Shown: positions 8,217 to 17,140, numbered from the stretch's first letter. The stretch: 61,420 bases of DNA from Acidobacteriota bacterium (GCA_018000455.1 JAGNJW010000030.1:1-61420), one strand, 5' to 3'. Made by a program: numbers and translations. The notes: generated by a model from the letters alone, not told the origin.

Positions 8217-9464
8217 TTAACGCTTGAGGTTCAGGGTTTCGACGAGCAGTTCGTCGGCGACGGTGATGCTGCGGGAGTTGGCCTGGTAGCCGCGTTGCGC
8301 CAGGATCATCTGCGTGAACTCCTGAGCGATGTCCACGTTGGACTGTTCGAGCGCGCTGCCGAAGACGCTGCCGCGGCCGCCCGTGCTGGCGATGCCGACG
8401 TTCGGAATGCCCGACGACTCGCTCTCGGCATAGCGGTTCGACCCGAGCTTCACGAGCCCCTGCGGGTTGTTGAAGCTGGCCAGTGCGAGCTGCGCGATGA
8501 CGATCGTGCGGCCGGCGCCGATCGAGGCCTGAATGCGGCCAGACGAGTCGATGGTGATCGGATTGATGGTGCCGGCGGCGTAGCCGTTCTGCGTGATCGA
8601 CGAGGTGGCCGAGGTGGCCGCATAGCCGGTCAGGCTCGCGGTCCCGTTGTTGTCGTAGAGATCCCACGTGAAGTTCGTCGCCGCGGCACCGTTGGCCCAG
8701 GCCGGGCTCGTCACGACGACATCGGCTGCCGGCCCGGTCAGAGCACCGGTGGCGCTGAACGTAACGTTGCCGGCGCTCAGTGAGACCGGCGTGCCGGCGG
8801 TGCCGCCGGCAACCTCGCCGCCATCGACCGAGATGTCGTAGCCCCACGCGCCGGGGCCGGTGTTGGTGTAGGTGATGGTGGCCACGTGCACGTCGCCGAG
8901 CGCGTCGTAGACCTGCAGCGAGGCGGTGAATGTGTCGCCCACCACGGCGGCCGCGTCGAGGTTCGACACGGTGCCGAAGAGCGTCGTCGGGGCGGGCGCA
9001 CGCAGCACGCCCGGCGGGATCACGATGTCGCTCGGCTGCCCGGTCGTGACGAGCGCTCCGGTCACCGGATCGGTGGCCATGTAGCCCTGCACCGCCAGGC
9101 CCTCGGAGCTGATCAGCCGGCCATTGGCATCGAACGAGAAATCACCCGCGCGCGTGAACGAGCGGTCGTTCGAACCGCTGCCGACGATGAAAAAGCCGCG
9201 GCCCTGGATGGCCACGTGCGTGTTGACGCCGGTGTTCTCGAGGCCGCCCTGTGCGAAGTTCGGCGAGATGGCGCCGGTCGTGACGCCGAGGCCGACCTGC
9301 ATCGGGTTGGCGCTCGAGCCGCCAATGCTCTGGCTGACCAGGTCCATGAACTGCACCGAGCTGGACTTGAAGCCCACCGTGTTGATGTTCGCGAGGTTGT
9401 TGCCAATCACGCTCAATTTCTGCTGATTGGCGTTGAGGCCGGAGAGACTTGCCGAGAAACCCAT
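8217..9464 (-). CDS. flgE: FlgE, flagellar hook protein
   Basis: FlgE polymerises into the hook. The 415-residue product starts MGFSASLSGLNANQQKLSVI, with the rod/hook family N-terminal helix and the NNLANINTVGFKSS signature, and ends in the matching C-terminal helix (QEFTQMILAQRGYQANSRSI). The middle has the FlgE insert with AVQGYM and the FlaE-like region. It is secreted without a cleaved signal. It follows the small gene at 9511-9708. Confidence 0.97.
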   Translation of the reverse strand: MGFSASLSGLNANQQKLSVIGNNLANINTVGFKSSSVQFMDLVSQSIGGSSANPMQVGLGVTTGAISPNFAQGGLENTGVNTHVAIQGRGFFIVGSGSNDRSFTRAGDFSFDANGRLISSEGLAVQGYMATDPVTGALVTTGQPSDIVIPPGVLRAPAPTTLFGTVSNLDAAAVVGDTFTASLQVYDALGDVHVATITYTNTGPGAWGYDISVDGGEVAGGTAGTPVSLSAGNVTFSATGALTGPAADVVVTSPAWANGAAATNFTWDLYDNNGTASLTGYAATSATSSITQNGYAAGTINPITIDSSGRIQASIGAGRTIVIAQLALASFNNPQGLVKLGSNRYAESESSGIPNVGIASTGGRGSVFGSALEQSNVDIAQEFTQMILAQRGYQANSRSITVADELLVETLNLKR

Positions 9465-9510
9465 GCGTCGTGTCCTTCCTGTCGGAAAACCGTGTCGTTA
9501 GGTGGCGCGC

Positions 9511-9708
9511 TCAGTCGCGCGGGTCGCCGTGCGTGCGGTAGAGCGGTTCGGAGTCGCGGGCGACCAGTCCGCCCGGCGGGTGTTCGAACCACCTACGCAC
9601 GGTCGTGAAGAGGTGCTCGACCGGCATCACGTCGCGAAGGGCCGACGCGGCGAACCGTGCCTCGTGGCCGTAGTGGTCCTGCAAGTCCGGTTCATCCAGT
9701 GTCAGCAC
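9511..9708 (-). CDS. Small unknown protein upstream of flgE
   Basis: This is a 65-residue frame beginning with GTG 9708. The start has a strong GAGGAG ribosome site 6 nt before it, and third codon positions are GC-rich like the neighbours. The product is hydrophilic, with an Arg/Trp segment TTVRRWFEHPPGG. I do not recognise it and it does not resemble FlbD. It is the first gene after the 254-nt gap that follows flgD, and it lies just downstream of a sigma-54-like site. It could be a small hook-assembly accessory or a spurious frame. Confidence 0.55.
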   Translation of the reverse strand: MLTLDEPDLQDHYGHEARFAASALRDVMPVEHLFTTVRRWFEHPPGGLVARDSEPLYRTHGDPRD

Positions 9709-9744
9709 CAGTCGCTCCTCGGGCCCGTGCCCGATCCGAGAGGT

Positions 9745-9760
9745 ATCAAGGGCGGTGCCA
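9745..9760 (-). promoter_or_regulatory. Possible sigma-54 promoter before the 65-residue gene and flgE
   Basis: On the minus strand this reads TGGCACCGCCCTTGAT. It matches the TGGCACG-N4-TTGC pattern with correct -24/-12 spacing, except that the -12 GC is GA. The predicted transcription start would be near 9733, about 25 nt before the small gene's start codon. Hook genes are often under sigma-54 control. The weak -12 element keeps confidence moderate. Confidence 0.45.
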
Positions 9761-9922
9761 GACCCTGGGCGGGATTCAAGCGCGGGCCACGGCTGCCGAT
9801 GTTCAGGCGCAAGGCGGCGGACGGATGCTGGTTTTGCTGGAAGATTCGTGGCTACGGGGGCGGGCGGGAGGCGAAGGGCGGGGCGGCGGCGAGCGGCCGC
9901 CGGGAGCGATGGCCGCCGCGGA

Positions 9923-9942
9923 GCTGTCGGTGCGCCGACAGC
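9923..9942 (-). terminator. Hairpin just downstream of flgD
   Basis: Arms 9923-9930 and 9935-9942 are perfectly complementary (8 bp, GCTGTCGG/CCGACAGC) around a four-base loop. The hairpin begins 20 nt after the flgD stop in the direction of transcription. There is no T-run, so it could be a Rho-independent-like pause, an RNA end-protector, or only a stable structure. Confidence 0.4.
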
Positions 9943-9962
9943 CCCGCCGGCGGTCCGGTCGG

Positions 9963-10220
9963 CTACCCCTCGGCAGCCGGCGTCAGCGCTGCGGTGAGCG
10001 CGTCGATCTTCTCGTTCATCTGCGTCAGCTGCTCGAGCGTGCTGAACTGGGCCAGCTGCGCCAGGAACTCGCCGTCGGCTTTCGGCTGCGTCGGATCCTG
10101 ATTCTGCAACTGCGTCACGAGCAGGTTCAGAAAGGCGTTACGGCCCATCATGTCGTCGGGCGAGGCGAGGGGCGATGGCGCCGAACTGTGGTCGTATGCG
10201 GTGGTGGGGTTGATCGTCAC
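9963..10220 (-). CDS. flgD: FlgD, minimal hook scaffold protein
   Basis: FlgD caps the growing hook. This product, from GTG 10220 with GGAGG 5 nt upstream, has only 85 residues against about 130-230 in most bacteria. It keeps the conserved N-terminal export and interaction part (FLNLLVTQLQNQDPTQP, then FLAQLAQFSTLEQ) and lacks the C-terminal Ig/FnIII-like capping domains. The first 27 codons overlap the end of fliJ in another frame. Confidence 0.85.
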   Translation of the reverse strand: MTINPTTAYDHSSAPSPLASPDDMMGRNAFLNLLVTQLQNQDPTQPKADGEFLAQLAQFSTLEQLTQMNEKIDALTAALTPAAEG

Positions 10221-10680
10221 GGGTGCCTCCGGCGTCGAGGGCCTGACCCGCAAAACGCAGGCTGGCCAGTTGATCCATCTCCTGAATGTGCGCACGGTCG
10301 CGCGCCACGCAGTACTTCCGCCAGGCGCGCTCGCGCAGGCGCTCGAGCACCCGTCGCTTCTGCATCGCCTGGTTGAGCGCGCCGGCGGCGCGCCCGGCCG
10401 CCTGATCGGCCTCCGCGGCCTCGCGCATGGCCGCATGCACGCCGAGCCGCAAGCGTCCTATCCAACTTCGGTGCCAATCGAGGGTACCGTGCGACGGGCC
10501 GGCCGCCGCCGCGCCTTCGAGGGCGCGCCCGGCCTCGACGACGGCGACCCGCGCTCCTGCCAGGGTGGCATGCGCCCGTTCGGCCACGGCCCGCTGCCGC
10601 GCCAGCGCCGTGCGCGCCGCTTCTTCCTCGCGGCGTCTGAGGTCGAGCACGATGTCGGCACGAAAACGGAAGGGACGCAT
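10138..10680 (-). CDS. fliJ: FliJ-like export chaperone/ATPase stalk
   Basis: FliJ is a coiled-coil stalk that activates the FliI ATPase and recycles chaperones. The ATG at 10680 lies 2 nt after the fliI stop. The 180-residue product is mostly charged helix (RREEEAARTALARQRAVAERA) with heptad character, as expected for FliJ, which is poorly conserved. The reading frame continues 83 nt into flgD. The last roughly 30 residues are probably unstructured. Confidence 0.75.
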   Translation of the reverse strand: MRPFRFRADIVLDLRRREEEAARTALARQRAVAERAHATLAGARVAVVEAGRALEGAAAAGPSHGTLDWHRSWIGRLRLGVHAAMREAAEADQAAGRAAGALNQAMQKRRVLERLRERAWRKYCVARDRAHIQEMDQLASLRFAGQALDAGGTRDDQPHHRIRPQFGAIAPRLARRHDGP

Positions 10681-10682
10681 CG

Positions 10683-12008
10683 TTAGATGGCCTGGAGGGC
10701 GTTCAGCGCATCGCCGAAGCCCACCAGGGTGTCGGCAGGCTGGCACAGGAAGGCCTGAATCCGTTCCTTGCGCTCGAGCGCCTGGTCGATCCGCGGCGTC
10801 GTGCCCTTCACGTAGGCGCCGACGCTGACCAGGTCTTCGGTATCGCGCAGCGTCGCCAGCCACTCGCGGACGTCGGCGGCGCGATGCCGATGCCCCACCT
10901 CGGTGACATCGGGCATGGTCCGGCTGATGCTGGCCAGGATATCGATGGCCGGATAGTGGTTCCTGCCGGCCAGTTCTCGCGACAACACGATATGACCATC
11001 GAGGATGCCGCGCACCGCGTCGGCAATCGGCTCGTTGGTGTCGTCGCCCTCGACGAGCACCGAGTAGACCGCCGTGATGCTGCCCTTCCCGCGCACGTTG
11101 CCAGCCCGCTCGAGCAGACCCGGCAAGAGGGCGAAGACCGAGGGCGGATAACCCTTGGCGGTCGGCGGCTCGCCCGCCGCCAGCCCGACCTCGCGCTGCG
11201 CCATGGCAAAGCGCGTGACCGAGTCCATCATCAACAGCACGTTCAGTCCGCGGTCGCGGAAGTACTCGGCGAGCGCCGTCGCGCCGTAGGCGGCCCTGAG
11301 CCTGACGAGCGGCGGGCTGTCGGAGGTGGAGACGACCACCACCGATCGCTCGAGACCGGACGGGCCGAGGTCGTGTTCGAGGAAACTCCGCACCTCGCGG
11401 CCACGTTCGCCGACCAGGGCCAAGACGACGACATCGGCCGCGGTACCGCGCGCCATCATGCCAAGCAGGGTGCTCTTGCCGACGCCGCTGCCGCCAAAGA
11501 GGCCGACGCGCTGGCCGCGGCCGCACGTCAGCATGGCGTCGATGGCGCGCACGCCGGTGCCGATCGGCGCCACGACCGGATCGCGGTCGAGCGGGTTGAG
11601 GGCGGGCGGTCTGAGCGGCGCGCGGTCGTCGGCCCGGAGCGGACCGAGCCCGTCGAGCGGGCGGCCGAGGCCGTCGATGACGCGCCCGAGCAGCCCTTTG
11701 CCGGCCGCCAACGTCAGCACGCCGCCGCGCGCGACGATACGGTCGCCGGGGCGAATGCCGGCGGTGTCGCCGAGCGGCACCGAGAGAAGACGGCCGTCGC
11801 GAAAGCCGACCACTTCCACCGGCAGCACCTCGCCACCCTCGGCGCGCCGCAGTTCGCAGACGTCACCGACGCGCGCTCGCGGTCCCTGGGATTCGACCAC
11901 CAGACCCACGACGCGGGTGACGTGGCCGAAGACCGGGGCCGGTTCCACCTCGCGCAGTTTGGCCAGGTACGGCCTGAGCGACAGCGCGCCCTCAGGCTGC
12001 GGCATCAT
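10683..12008 (-). CDS. fliI: FliI, flagellar export ATPase
   Basis: FliI is the F1-beta-like ATPase that energises export. From ATG 12008 (a GTG lies directly before it) it has 441 residues, the family norm. Visible motifs are Walker A GGSGVGKST, the segment VVVLALVGERGREVRSFLE, Walker B VLLMMDSVTRFA, and GEPPTAKGYPPSVFA. It overlaps the end of fliH by 17 nt. Confidence 0.97.
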   Translation of the reverse strand: MMPQPEGALSLRPYLAKLREVEPAPVFGHVTRVVGLVVESQGPRARVGDVCELRRAEGGEVLPVEVVGFRDGRLLSVPLGDTAGIRPGDRIVARGGVLTLAAGKGLLGRVIDGLGRPLDGLGPLRADDRAPLRPPALNPLDRDPVVAPIGTGVRAIDAMLTCGRGQRVGLFGGSGVGKSTLLGMMARGTAADVVVLALVGERGREVRSFLEHDLGPSGLERSVVVVSTSDSPPLVRLRAAYGATALAEYFRDRGLNVLLMMDSVTRFAMAQREVGLAAGEPPTAKGYPPSVFALLPGLLERAGNVRGKGSITAVYSVLVEGDDTNEPIADAVRGILDGHIVLSRELAGRNHYPAIDILASISRTMPDVTEVGHRHRAADVREWLATLRDTEDLVSVGAYVKGTTPRIDQALERKERIQAFLCQPADTLVGFGDALNALQAI

Positions 12009-12678
12009 CACGCAGTCCCACCGGCACGGCTGCGCCCGGTCTCGCATCGCCGAAGAGCGCCTGCGCCAGCTCGTCGATCTGCGTCTCGACGCCGATGTCC
12101 ACCGAGCCGAATTCCGACTGCACCACGCAGCCGCCACGGCGTACCGAGGCATCGGCCACAATCGCCACGCCGTGCGTCGACACGGCCGAGGGTCCACGGC
12201 CGAGCATGACGCCGGCGTAGTCGTCGGGATGGAGGCGGATGCTCGCCGTGGCGATGTCGGCCAGGCGGTCGAGAGCCACACGCGCCATGGCCATCAGCAG
12301 ATCGCGGTCGAGCGAGACCTCGCGCTGCAGCACCTTGCGGGCGATGGCGAGCGCCAGTTCGACCACCTCGCGCTCGGTGCGGCGAATGAGGTCGGCGCGC
12401 AGGGCCTGCAGGTCGTCGAGCGTTTGCGCCAGGCGGCCGAGCGTGGCCTCGGCCCGCGACGCGCCGGCTTCGGCACCGGCCCGCTCGCCCTGGGCGTAGC
12501 CCTTGGTGAAGGCCTCGCGTTCGAGCGCCGCCAGATCGGGTGGCGACATCCCGCCGGACACGGGCCGCGGTTCGGCGTCGCCGTGCAACATCGTATGCCG
12601 GGTGTCGACGGTTGGGCCGCCCCAGACGAAGCGCTCCGGGCGGGCAGACGCCTGAACACGGCTGGCCCTATACGACAT
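11992..12678 (-). CDS. fliH: FliH, negative regulator of FliI
   Basis: FliH binds and regulates the export ATPase and docks it to the C-ring. The product has 228 residues from an ATG that overlaps the fliG stop by 11 nt. A central charged helix (AFTKGYAQGERAGAEAGASR) carries spaced glycines typical of FliH. The C-terminal half has the conserved VVELALAIARKVLQREV region and resembles V/F-ATPase E/delta subunits. Confidence 0.9.
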   Translation of the reverse strand: MSYRASRVQASARPERFVWGGPTVDTRHTMLHGDAEPRPVSGGMSPPDLAALEREAFTKGYAQGERAGAEAGASRAEATLGRLAQTLDDLQALRADLIRRTEREVVELALAIARKVLQREVSLDRDLLMAMARVALDRLADIATASIRLHPDDYAGVMLGRGPSAVSTHGVAIVADASVRRGGCVVQSEFGSVDIGVETQIDELAQALFGDARPGAAVPVGLRDDAAA

Positions 12679-13684
12679 ACGGCTCTCCCGCTCCGGCGCC
12701 GGTGGTGATGATGCCCTCTTCCTCGAGCTTGCGCGCAATCGACACCACTTCCTGCTGAGCCTTCTCCACGTCACGCAGCCGCACCGCGCCCATGATCTCC
12801 ATCTCTTCCTTGAGCATGTCGCCGGCTCGCTTCGACATGTTGTTGAAGAAGCGGTCACGAATCTCGGCGCTCGAGCCCTTGAGGGCGACGGTAAGCGCCT
12901 TCTTGTCGGCGCGGTTGATGAGCTCGCGAATGCCGTTGTCCTCGACGGTGGCGAGATCGTCGAACACGAACATCAGGTTTCTGATCTGCACGGCCAGATC
13001 CTGCGACCGCTCCTCGACCAGCTCGAGGGCCCGCTGGCTCAGCCCGCGCTCCATGCGATTGAAGAGTTCGGCCACCGCCTTGACGCCGCCCTGCGACTCG
13101 CGGGTCGGGCCGCCGAGCGACTTCAACCGCTGGTCGATGACGCTCGAAATGCGCTCGATCACCTCGGGCAGCACCTCGTCGATGCTCGCCATGCGGACGA
13201 TGACGTCGGTCTGCATCTCGTCGGGGAGTTGCGACACCAGCAGCGCGGCGCTGGTGGCGTTGAGACGCGCCAGGATGACGGCGATGGTCTGCGGGTGCTC
13301 GCCGAGGATGAACTTGGAGAGCTGCTGCGGATTGGCCTTCTCGAGCGACGCAAAGCCTGCCGTGGCCTTGAACGACGTGATCACGCGGTCGATGATCCGC
13401 CGCGCCGCCTCCGGCCCCACCGACTGTTCCAGCAGGCGGCGTGCCTGCTCGACGCTGCCGGTCGCGATCTGGTCGGCGGCATCGGTCATGTCGCGGAACT
13501 CCGCCAGTACCGCTTCCCCGACGTCCGACGGCACCTTGCCGGCGGCCGCCACTTCCCTGGCCAGCGCTTCGACTTCGTGCTCCTGGAGGTACTTGAATAC
13601 CTCGGCCGAGCGCCCCTCGCCGAGGGCGAGCATGACGATGGCGGCCTTGCGGGCCCCGGTGAGTGGTGTCTGCGCGGCGGCCAT
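12668..13684 (-). CDS. fliG: FliG, flagellar motor switch protein
   Basis: FliG generates torque against the stators and links the MS-ring to the C-ring. The 338-residue length is normal. It has the N-terminal FliF-binding domain (KAAIVMLALGEGRSAEVFKYL), the middle domain with the EHPQTIAVILA motif, and the C-terminal torque helix region around FVFDDLATVEDNGIRELI. It starts 3 nt after fliF ends. Confidence 0.97.
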   Translation of the reverse strand: MAAAQTPLTGARKAAIVMLALGEGRSAEVFKYLQEHEVEALAREVAAAGKVPSDVGEAVLAEFRDMTDAADQIATGSVEQARRLLEQSVGPEAARRIIDRVITSFKATAGFASLEKANPQQLSKFILGEHPQTIAVILARLNATSAALLVSQLPDEMQTDVIVRMASIDEVLPEVIERISSVIDQRLKSLGGPTRESQGGVKAVAELFNRMERGLSQRALELVEERSQDLAVQIRNLMFVFDDLATVEDNGIRELINRADKKALTVALKGSSAEIRDRFFNNMSKRAGDMLKEEMEIMGAVRLRDVEKAQQEVVSIARKLEEEGIITTGAGAGEPYVV

Positions 13685-13687
13685 CGG

Positions 13688-15346
13688 CTAGCGATCTTCC
13701 TGGGCCAGCATCGCCCGTACGAGCTTGGCGACGTGCTCGGGTTCGTGCTCGGCCTTGTCGGCGATGCTCTTGAGCGACGAGGCGCGCGGCGTCTGGCGTC
13801 CCGCGGCGGCCTGCAGTTCGCCCTCGAGTTCGGCGACCGTGCGGCCGCCGGCCAGCGCCGGCATCGCGCCGCCACCGGCCAGGGCGGCCGTCCCCGGGGT
13901 CGCACTGAGTGCAACGCGGATCATCGGGCGGATCACGGCAAAGAGGGCCACGAGTGCCAGCAGGCCAACGAGCGCCCACCGCATCACGTCGCCCACCGAG
14001 ACACCGAGCGTCGAGACGACCGTGGGCGAGACCTGCTTCCACCATGGGGCCTCGGGCGCCTCGACGGCTTCGGGCGTCTCCTCGAAGGCGATGTTCTCGA
14101 CGGTCAGCTGGTCGCCGCGGGCCGTGTCGAGCCCGACCGAGGCTGCAACCAGCCCCTTGATGCGTTCGATCTCGGCCGACTCCCGCGGCTTGGTGGTGGC
14201 CGGCTGCCCTTCGGCGCCTGGCGCACGCGAGTCGTCGACGATGACGGCCACCGACAAGCGCTCGATCTGGCCGCCCGGCGCAACCGTATGACGGGTCTTC
14301 TTCCCGATCTCGTAGTTGACGGTCTCGCTGACGCGGCCCGACGTGCCTTCTGCGCCCGCGGCCTGAAGGGCCGGGTTGGCCGTGCTGGCATCGGGGGGCT
14401 GGTTGGCGCGGGCGCCGGCCACACCACCCGCGCGCGCCGTCTTCGAGGCCGACGAGGTGCTGGCTGAGGTGTCGGAGGAACTCTGGCGGCTGCGCATGAC
14501 CGGCGTCTGGTCCCAGACCTCCTCGGTTTCCTCGGCCGTGTCGGACGAGAAACGCGCCGACACGTTCACCCGCACGCGGCCGGGCCCGACGACGGGTTCG
14601 AGGAGACCGACGACCTTCAGGGTGAGGTCGCGTTCGAAGCGCTGCTGGTGCTCCATACCCGGCCCCGGCATCTCGGGCTCGCCGTTCGGCTTGGACAGCG
14701 GGCGGCCGAAGGTGTCGACGATGACCACCGATTCGGGGCGCAGTGATTCGACGGCCGAAGCGACGAGGCCGGCGATGCCGGCCACCGTCGAGGGCGCCAG
14801 CGGCCGCGCGTTTCTCAACTTCAGCACGACCGACGCCTTGGCCTGCTGGGCCGATTCGGTGAACAGTGAGTCCTTGGCGAGCGCGATGTGGACGCGCGCG
14901 CTGGCGACATCGCTGATGGTCGAGATGGTGCGCGCCAGCTCGCCCTCGAGGCCGCGCCGGTAGTTCACGTGCTCCAGGAACTCGGTCGTGCCAAACGAGG
15001 TGCGGTCGAAGATCTCGAAGCCGATGCGGCCGGCCATCGGCAGTCCCTGCGACGCGAAGTCGAGGCGCAATTCGTCGACCCTGACGGCCGGAACCATCAG
15101 CGTCGAGCCGCCATCGGCGAGCAGATAGGCCGTGTTGGACGACTTGAGCCGGGTGATGACCGCATTGGCGGATTCCGGATCGAGGTCGCGGTAGAGCGCC
15201 GTGTAGGACGGCGTGCTCGCCCAGTAGGCCGAACCGGCGATGACGCCGACCACCGCCACGAACGCGGCGATGAGGCTCGCGATCTGGCCGGCCGACAGCG
15301 TCGTCCGCAGACGGTTGGCGTGCGCGAGGAGCTGCTGGGGATTCAC
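13688..15346 (-). CDS. fliF: FliF, MS-ring protein
   Basis: FliF forms the MS-ring in the inner membrane. The GTG start at 15346 gives 552 residues. Two transmembrane segments are visible, near residues 22-43 and near 440-460 (WALVGLLALVALFAVI). Between them is the YscJ/FliF ring-building region with TTEFLEHVNYRRGLEGELAR. The end (KLVRAMLAQEDR) is the FliG-binding tail. Confidence 0.97.
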   Translation of the reverse strand: MNPQQLLAHANRLRTTLSAGQIASLIAAFVAVVGVIAGSAYWASTPSYTALYRDLDPESANAVITRLKSSNTAYLLADGGSTLMVPAVRVDELRLDFASQGLPMAGRIGFEIFDRTSFGTTEFLEHVNYRRGLEGELARTISTISDVASARVHIALAKDSLFTESAQQAKASVVLKLRNARPLAPSTVAGIAGLVASAVESLRPESVVIVDTFGRPLSKPNGEPEMPGPGMEHQQRFERDLTLKVVGLLEPVVGPGRVRVNVSARFSSDTAEETEEVWDQTPVMRSRQSSSDTSASTSSASKTARAGGVAGARANQPPDASTANPALQAAGAEGTSGRVSETVNYEIGKKTRHTVAPGGQIERLSVAVIVDDSRAPGAEGQPATTKPRESAEIERIKGLVAASVGLDTARGDQLTVENIAFEETPEAVEAPEAPWWKQVSPTVVSTLGVSVGDVMRWALVGLLALVALFAVIRPMIRVALSATPGTAALAGGGAMPALAGGRTVAELEGELQAAAGRQTPRASSLKSIADKAEHEPEHVAKLVRAMLAQEDR

Positions 15347-15359
15347 GAATCAATCCGAC

Positions 15360-15653
15360 TCAGATGGGCATGCGCATCAGATCCTGATACGCCTGGACGA
15401 GCTTGTTGCGGACCTGCACGGTGAGCTGCATCGAGATCTCGGCCTTCTGGAGCGCCAGCATTGCCGTGTGCACGTCGCCGCTGCCGTCGGTCATCGCGGA
15501 CACCGCGCGGTTGGCCTCGCCGGAACTCGACTCGACCGCTTCGAGCAGCTTGGCGAGCGAGGCACCGAAGTCGCCGCCCTCGGTCGCGGCGCCGCGCGTG
15601 GCGGCGCCTGGAACGGCGGCGGGTGCGGACGTGCCGATGGAGGTAATGGCCAT
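15360..15653 (-). CDS. fliE: FliE, MS-ring/rod junction protein
   Basis: FliE links the MS-ring to the rod. The 97-residue product carries the conserved C-terminal block (AEISMQLTVQVRNKLVQAYQ) ending in DLMRMPI, a near-invariant FliE tail. It lies between flgC (2 nt) and fliF (13 nt), the common flgB-flgC-fliE-fliF order. Confidence 0.96.
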   Translation of the reverse strand: MAITSIGTSAPAAVPGAATRGAATEGGDFGASLAKLLEAVESSSGEANRAVSAMTDGSGDVHTAMLALQKAEISMQLTVQVRNKLVQAYQDLMRMPI

Positions 15654-15655
15654 GA

Positions 15656-16081
15656 CTAACGTCCGAGTTCCAAGGCCCGCTGGATGGTGTCGCGGATCAG
15701 GTTGATGGCCGTCAGGTTGGCCTGGTAGGCGCGCGCCGCCCCGAGCATGTCGACCATCTCCTCGGGGACATCGACGTTCGGCATGGCCACGAAGCCTTGG
15801 GCATCGGCGTCGGGATGCGAGGGCTCGTAGCGACGACGGAATTCGGACTGGTCTTCGATGATGTCGTTCACGGTCACTCCTACCGCTTCGGCCCGGCCGA
15901 GCGCGCCGCTGAAGGGCTCGATCGGCTCGGCGCGCAGCACCACGTCCCGCCGGCGGTACGGCTGGCCGTCGGGTCCGCGGGTGGACTCGGCGTTGGCGAT
16001 GTTCGAGACCGCGACTTCGATGCGGGCGCGCTGCGCATCGAGGGCGCTGGCGCTGGCGGCGATGGCGTTTCCGAGCGGCAT
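15656..16081 (-). CDS. flgC: FlgC, proximal rod protein
   Basis: FlgC is a rod subunit. The 141 residues carry the rod signature SNIANAESTRGPDGQPYRRR near the N-terminus and the C-terminal helix with the motif EEMVDMLGAARAYQANLTAI. Length and motifs are typical. It is co-transcribed with flgB (13 nt gap) and fliE. Confidence 0.96.
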   Translation of the reverse strand: MPLGNAIAASASALDAQRARIEVAVSNIANAESTRGPDGQPYRRRDVVLRAEPIEPFSGALGRAEAVGVTVNDIIEDQSEFRRRYEPSHPDADAQGFVAMPNVDVPEEMVDMLGAARAYQANLTAINLIRDTIQRALELGR

Positions 16082-16094
16082 GACGGGCGTCTAC

Positions 16095-16511
16095 CTACCT
16101 TCCCTCGTTGATGGCGTAGCGCACGAGGCGGAACTTGGCGGTGAGTGCGGTTTGCGCCCGGCTGAAGTCGCCGGCGGCGCGCGTCATGGCGAGCAGTTCG
16201 CGGTCGACCTGCACGTTGTTGCCGTCGCGCCTGGACTGCAGGCCCTCGACCTCACCCGACTGCTCACTGTCGGGATCGGGCCGGCCGAGGTGCTTGTCGC
16301 TCGTGCGGCGCATGGCGCCCAGCTGGCTGTCGAGGGCGTCGTCGAACGAGACGTCACGCGTGCGGTAGCCGGGCGTGTCCAGGTTCGCCAGGTTGCTCGC
16401 CGCCACGGTCTGCTTGGCGACGGCGTTGTTCAACTGACGTCCGAGGGCCGCGAGGATGGCGGCGTCGCTGATCTCAGGCACGCCCCGGCCTTGAGCAAGA
16501 CTGGTGCCCAC
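16095..16511 (-). CDS. flgB: FlgB, proximal rod protein
   Basis: FlgB is a rod subunit. It has the rod-family motif ASNLANLDTPGYRTRDVSF near residues 42-60. The listed GTG start at 16511 gives 138 residues. An alternative GTG at 16481 has an AAGG about 7 nt upstream and would give 128 residues, equally compatible with the family. The gene follows the response-regulator gene after 68 nt. Confidence 0.93.
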   Translation of the reverse strand: MGTSLAQGRGVPEISDAAILAALGRQLNNAVAKQTVAASNLANLDTPGYRTRDVSFDDALDSQLGAMRRTSDKHLGRPDPDSEQSGEVEGLQSRRDGNNVQVDRELLAMTRAAGDFSRAQTALTAKFRLVRYAINEGR

Positions 16512-16579
16512 CGCCTCAGGGCACGGCGTGACCGGCGTTCTGTGCAGTTCTGTACGGCCGGTGTCGGCGGACCGACACG

Positions 16580-17140
16580 CTATCGTCGGTGCAACGACGC
16601 CAATTGGTGACTACCGAGCGACGCCTCGATGCGACCGAGGGCCGACTCGATGCGGGTCAGACGATCGCCGAGCTCGGTCGTGGAGAGGCCCGGGCGCCCG
16701 GGCAGCGGTGCCACCTCGTGCTGGAGCAGCTGGCGATTCTCCCGTTCGAGCGACTCGCGGTCGACGATTCTGCGCAGAATGACGTCGAGCTGCCCGAGCG
16801 AAAAGGGCTTGGTCAAGTAGTCGTAGGCGCCGAGCCGGACGGCCGCGATGGCCGAGTCGAGCGAGGCATATCCGGTGACGATCACGACGTAACTGGAGGC
16901 ATTGGCCTGGCGCGCCGCCTTGAGAACGGCCAGCCCATCGGCGCCCGGCAGGCTCAGATCGGTCACCACCACCTTGAACCGGCCGTTCGAGCGTTCGAGG
17001 GCGGCAATCGCGGTTCGGCCGTCGGTGGCGCCGGTCACGGTCATCCCCAGCTTGGTGAAATACGAGGAGATGACCTCGCGGACGGCTTCGTCGTCGTCGA
17101 CGACCAGCGCTTCTATTCTCAGAATTGGTTCTGACGGCAT
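16580..17140 (-). CDS. CheY-like response regulator without DNA-binding domain, first gene of the flagellar unit
   Basis: The receiver domain spans roughly residues 8-125, with acidic residues DDD at 15-17, the likely phosphoacceptor Asp61 (VVVTDLSLP) and Lys111 (YLTKPF). The remaining 60 residues form a helical, probably coiled-coil tail (RLTRIESALGRIEASL) and contain no helix-turn-helix. The 186-residue protein is therefore likely to act by protein-protein contact. It is the first gene after the sigma-54 promoter and precedes flgB. Its receiver resembles that of the divergent NtrC-type regulator. Confidence 0.88.
   Translation of the reverse strand: MPSEPILRIEALVVDDDEAVREVISSYFTKLGMTVTGATDGRTAIAALERSNGRFKVVVTDLSLPGADGLAVLKAARQANASSYVVIVTGYASLDSAIAAVRLGAYDYLTKPFSLGQLDVILRRIVDRESLERENRQLLQHEVAPLPGRPGLSTTELGDRLTRIESALGRIEASLGSHQLASLHRR

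Noticed and set aside
16589..16625. Second sigma-54 promoter before flgB (TTGGCGTCGTTGCA on the minus strand)
   Set aside because: The GG and GC are only 9 bp apart instead of 12.
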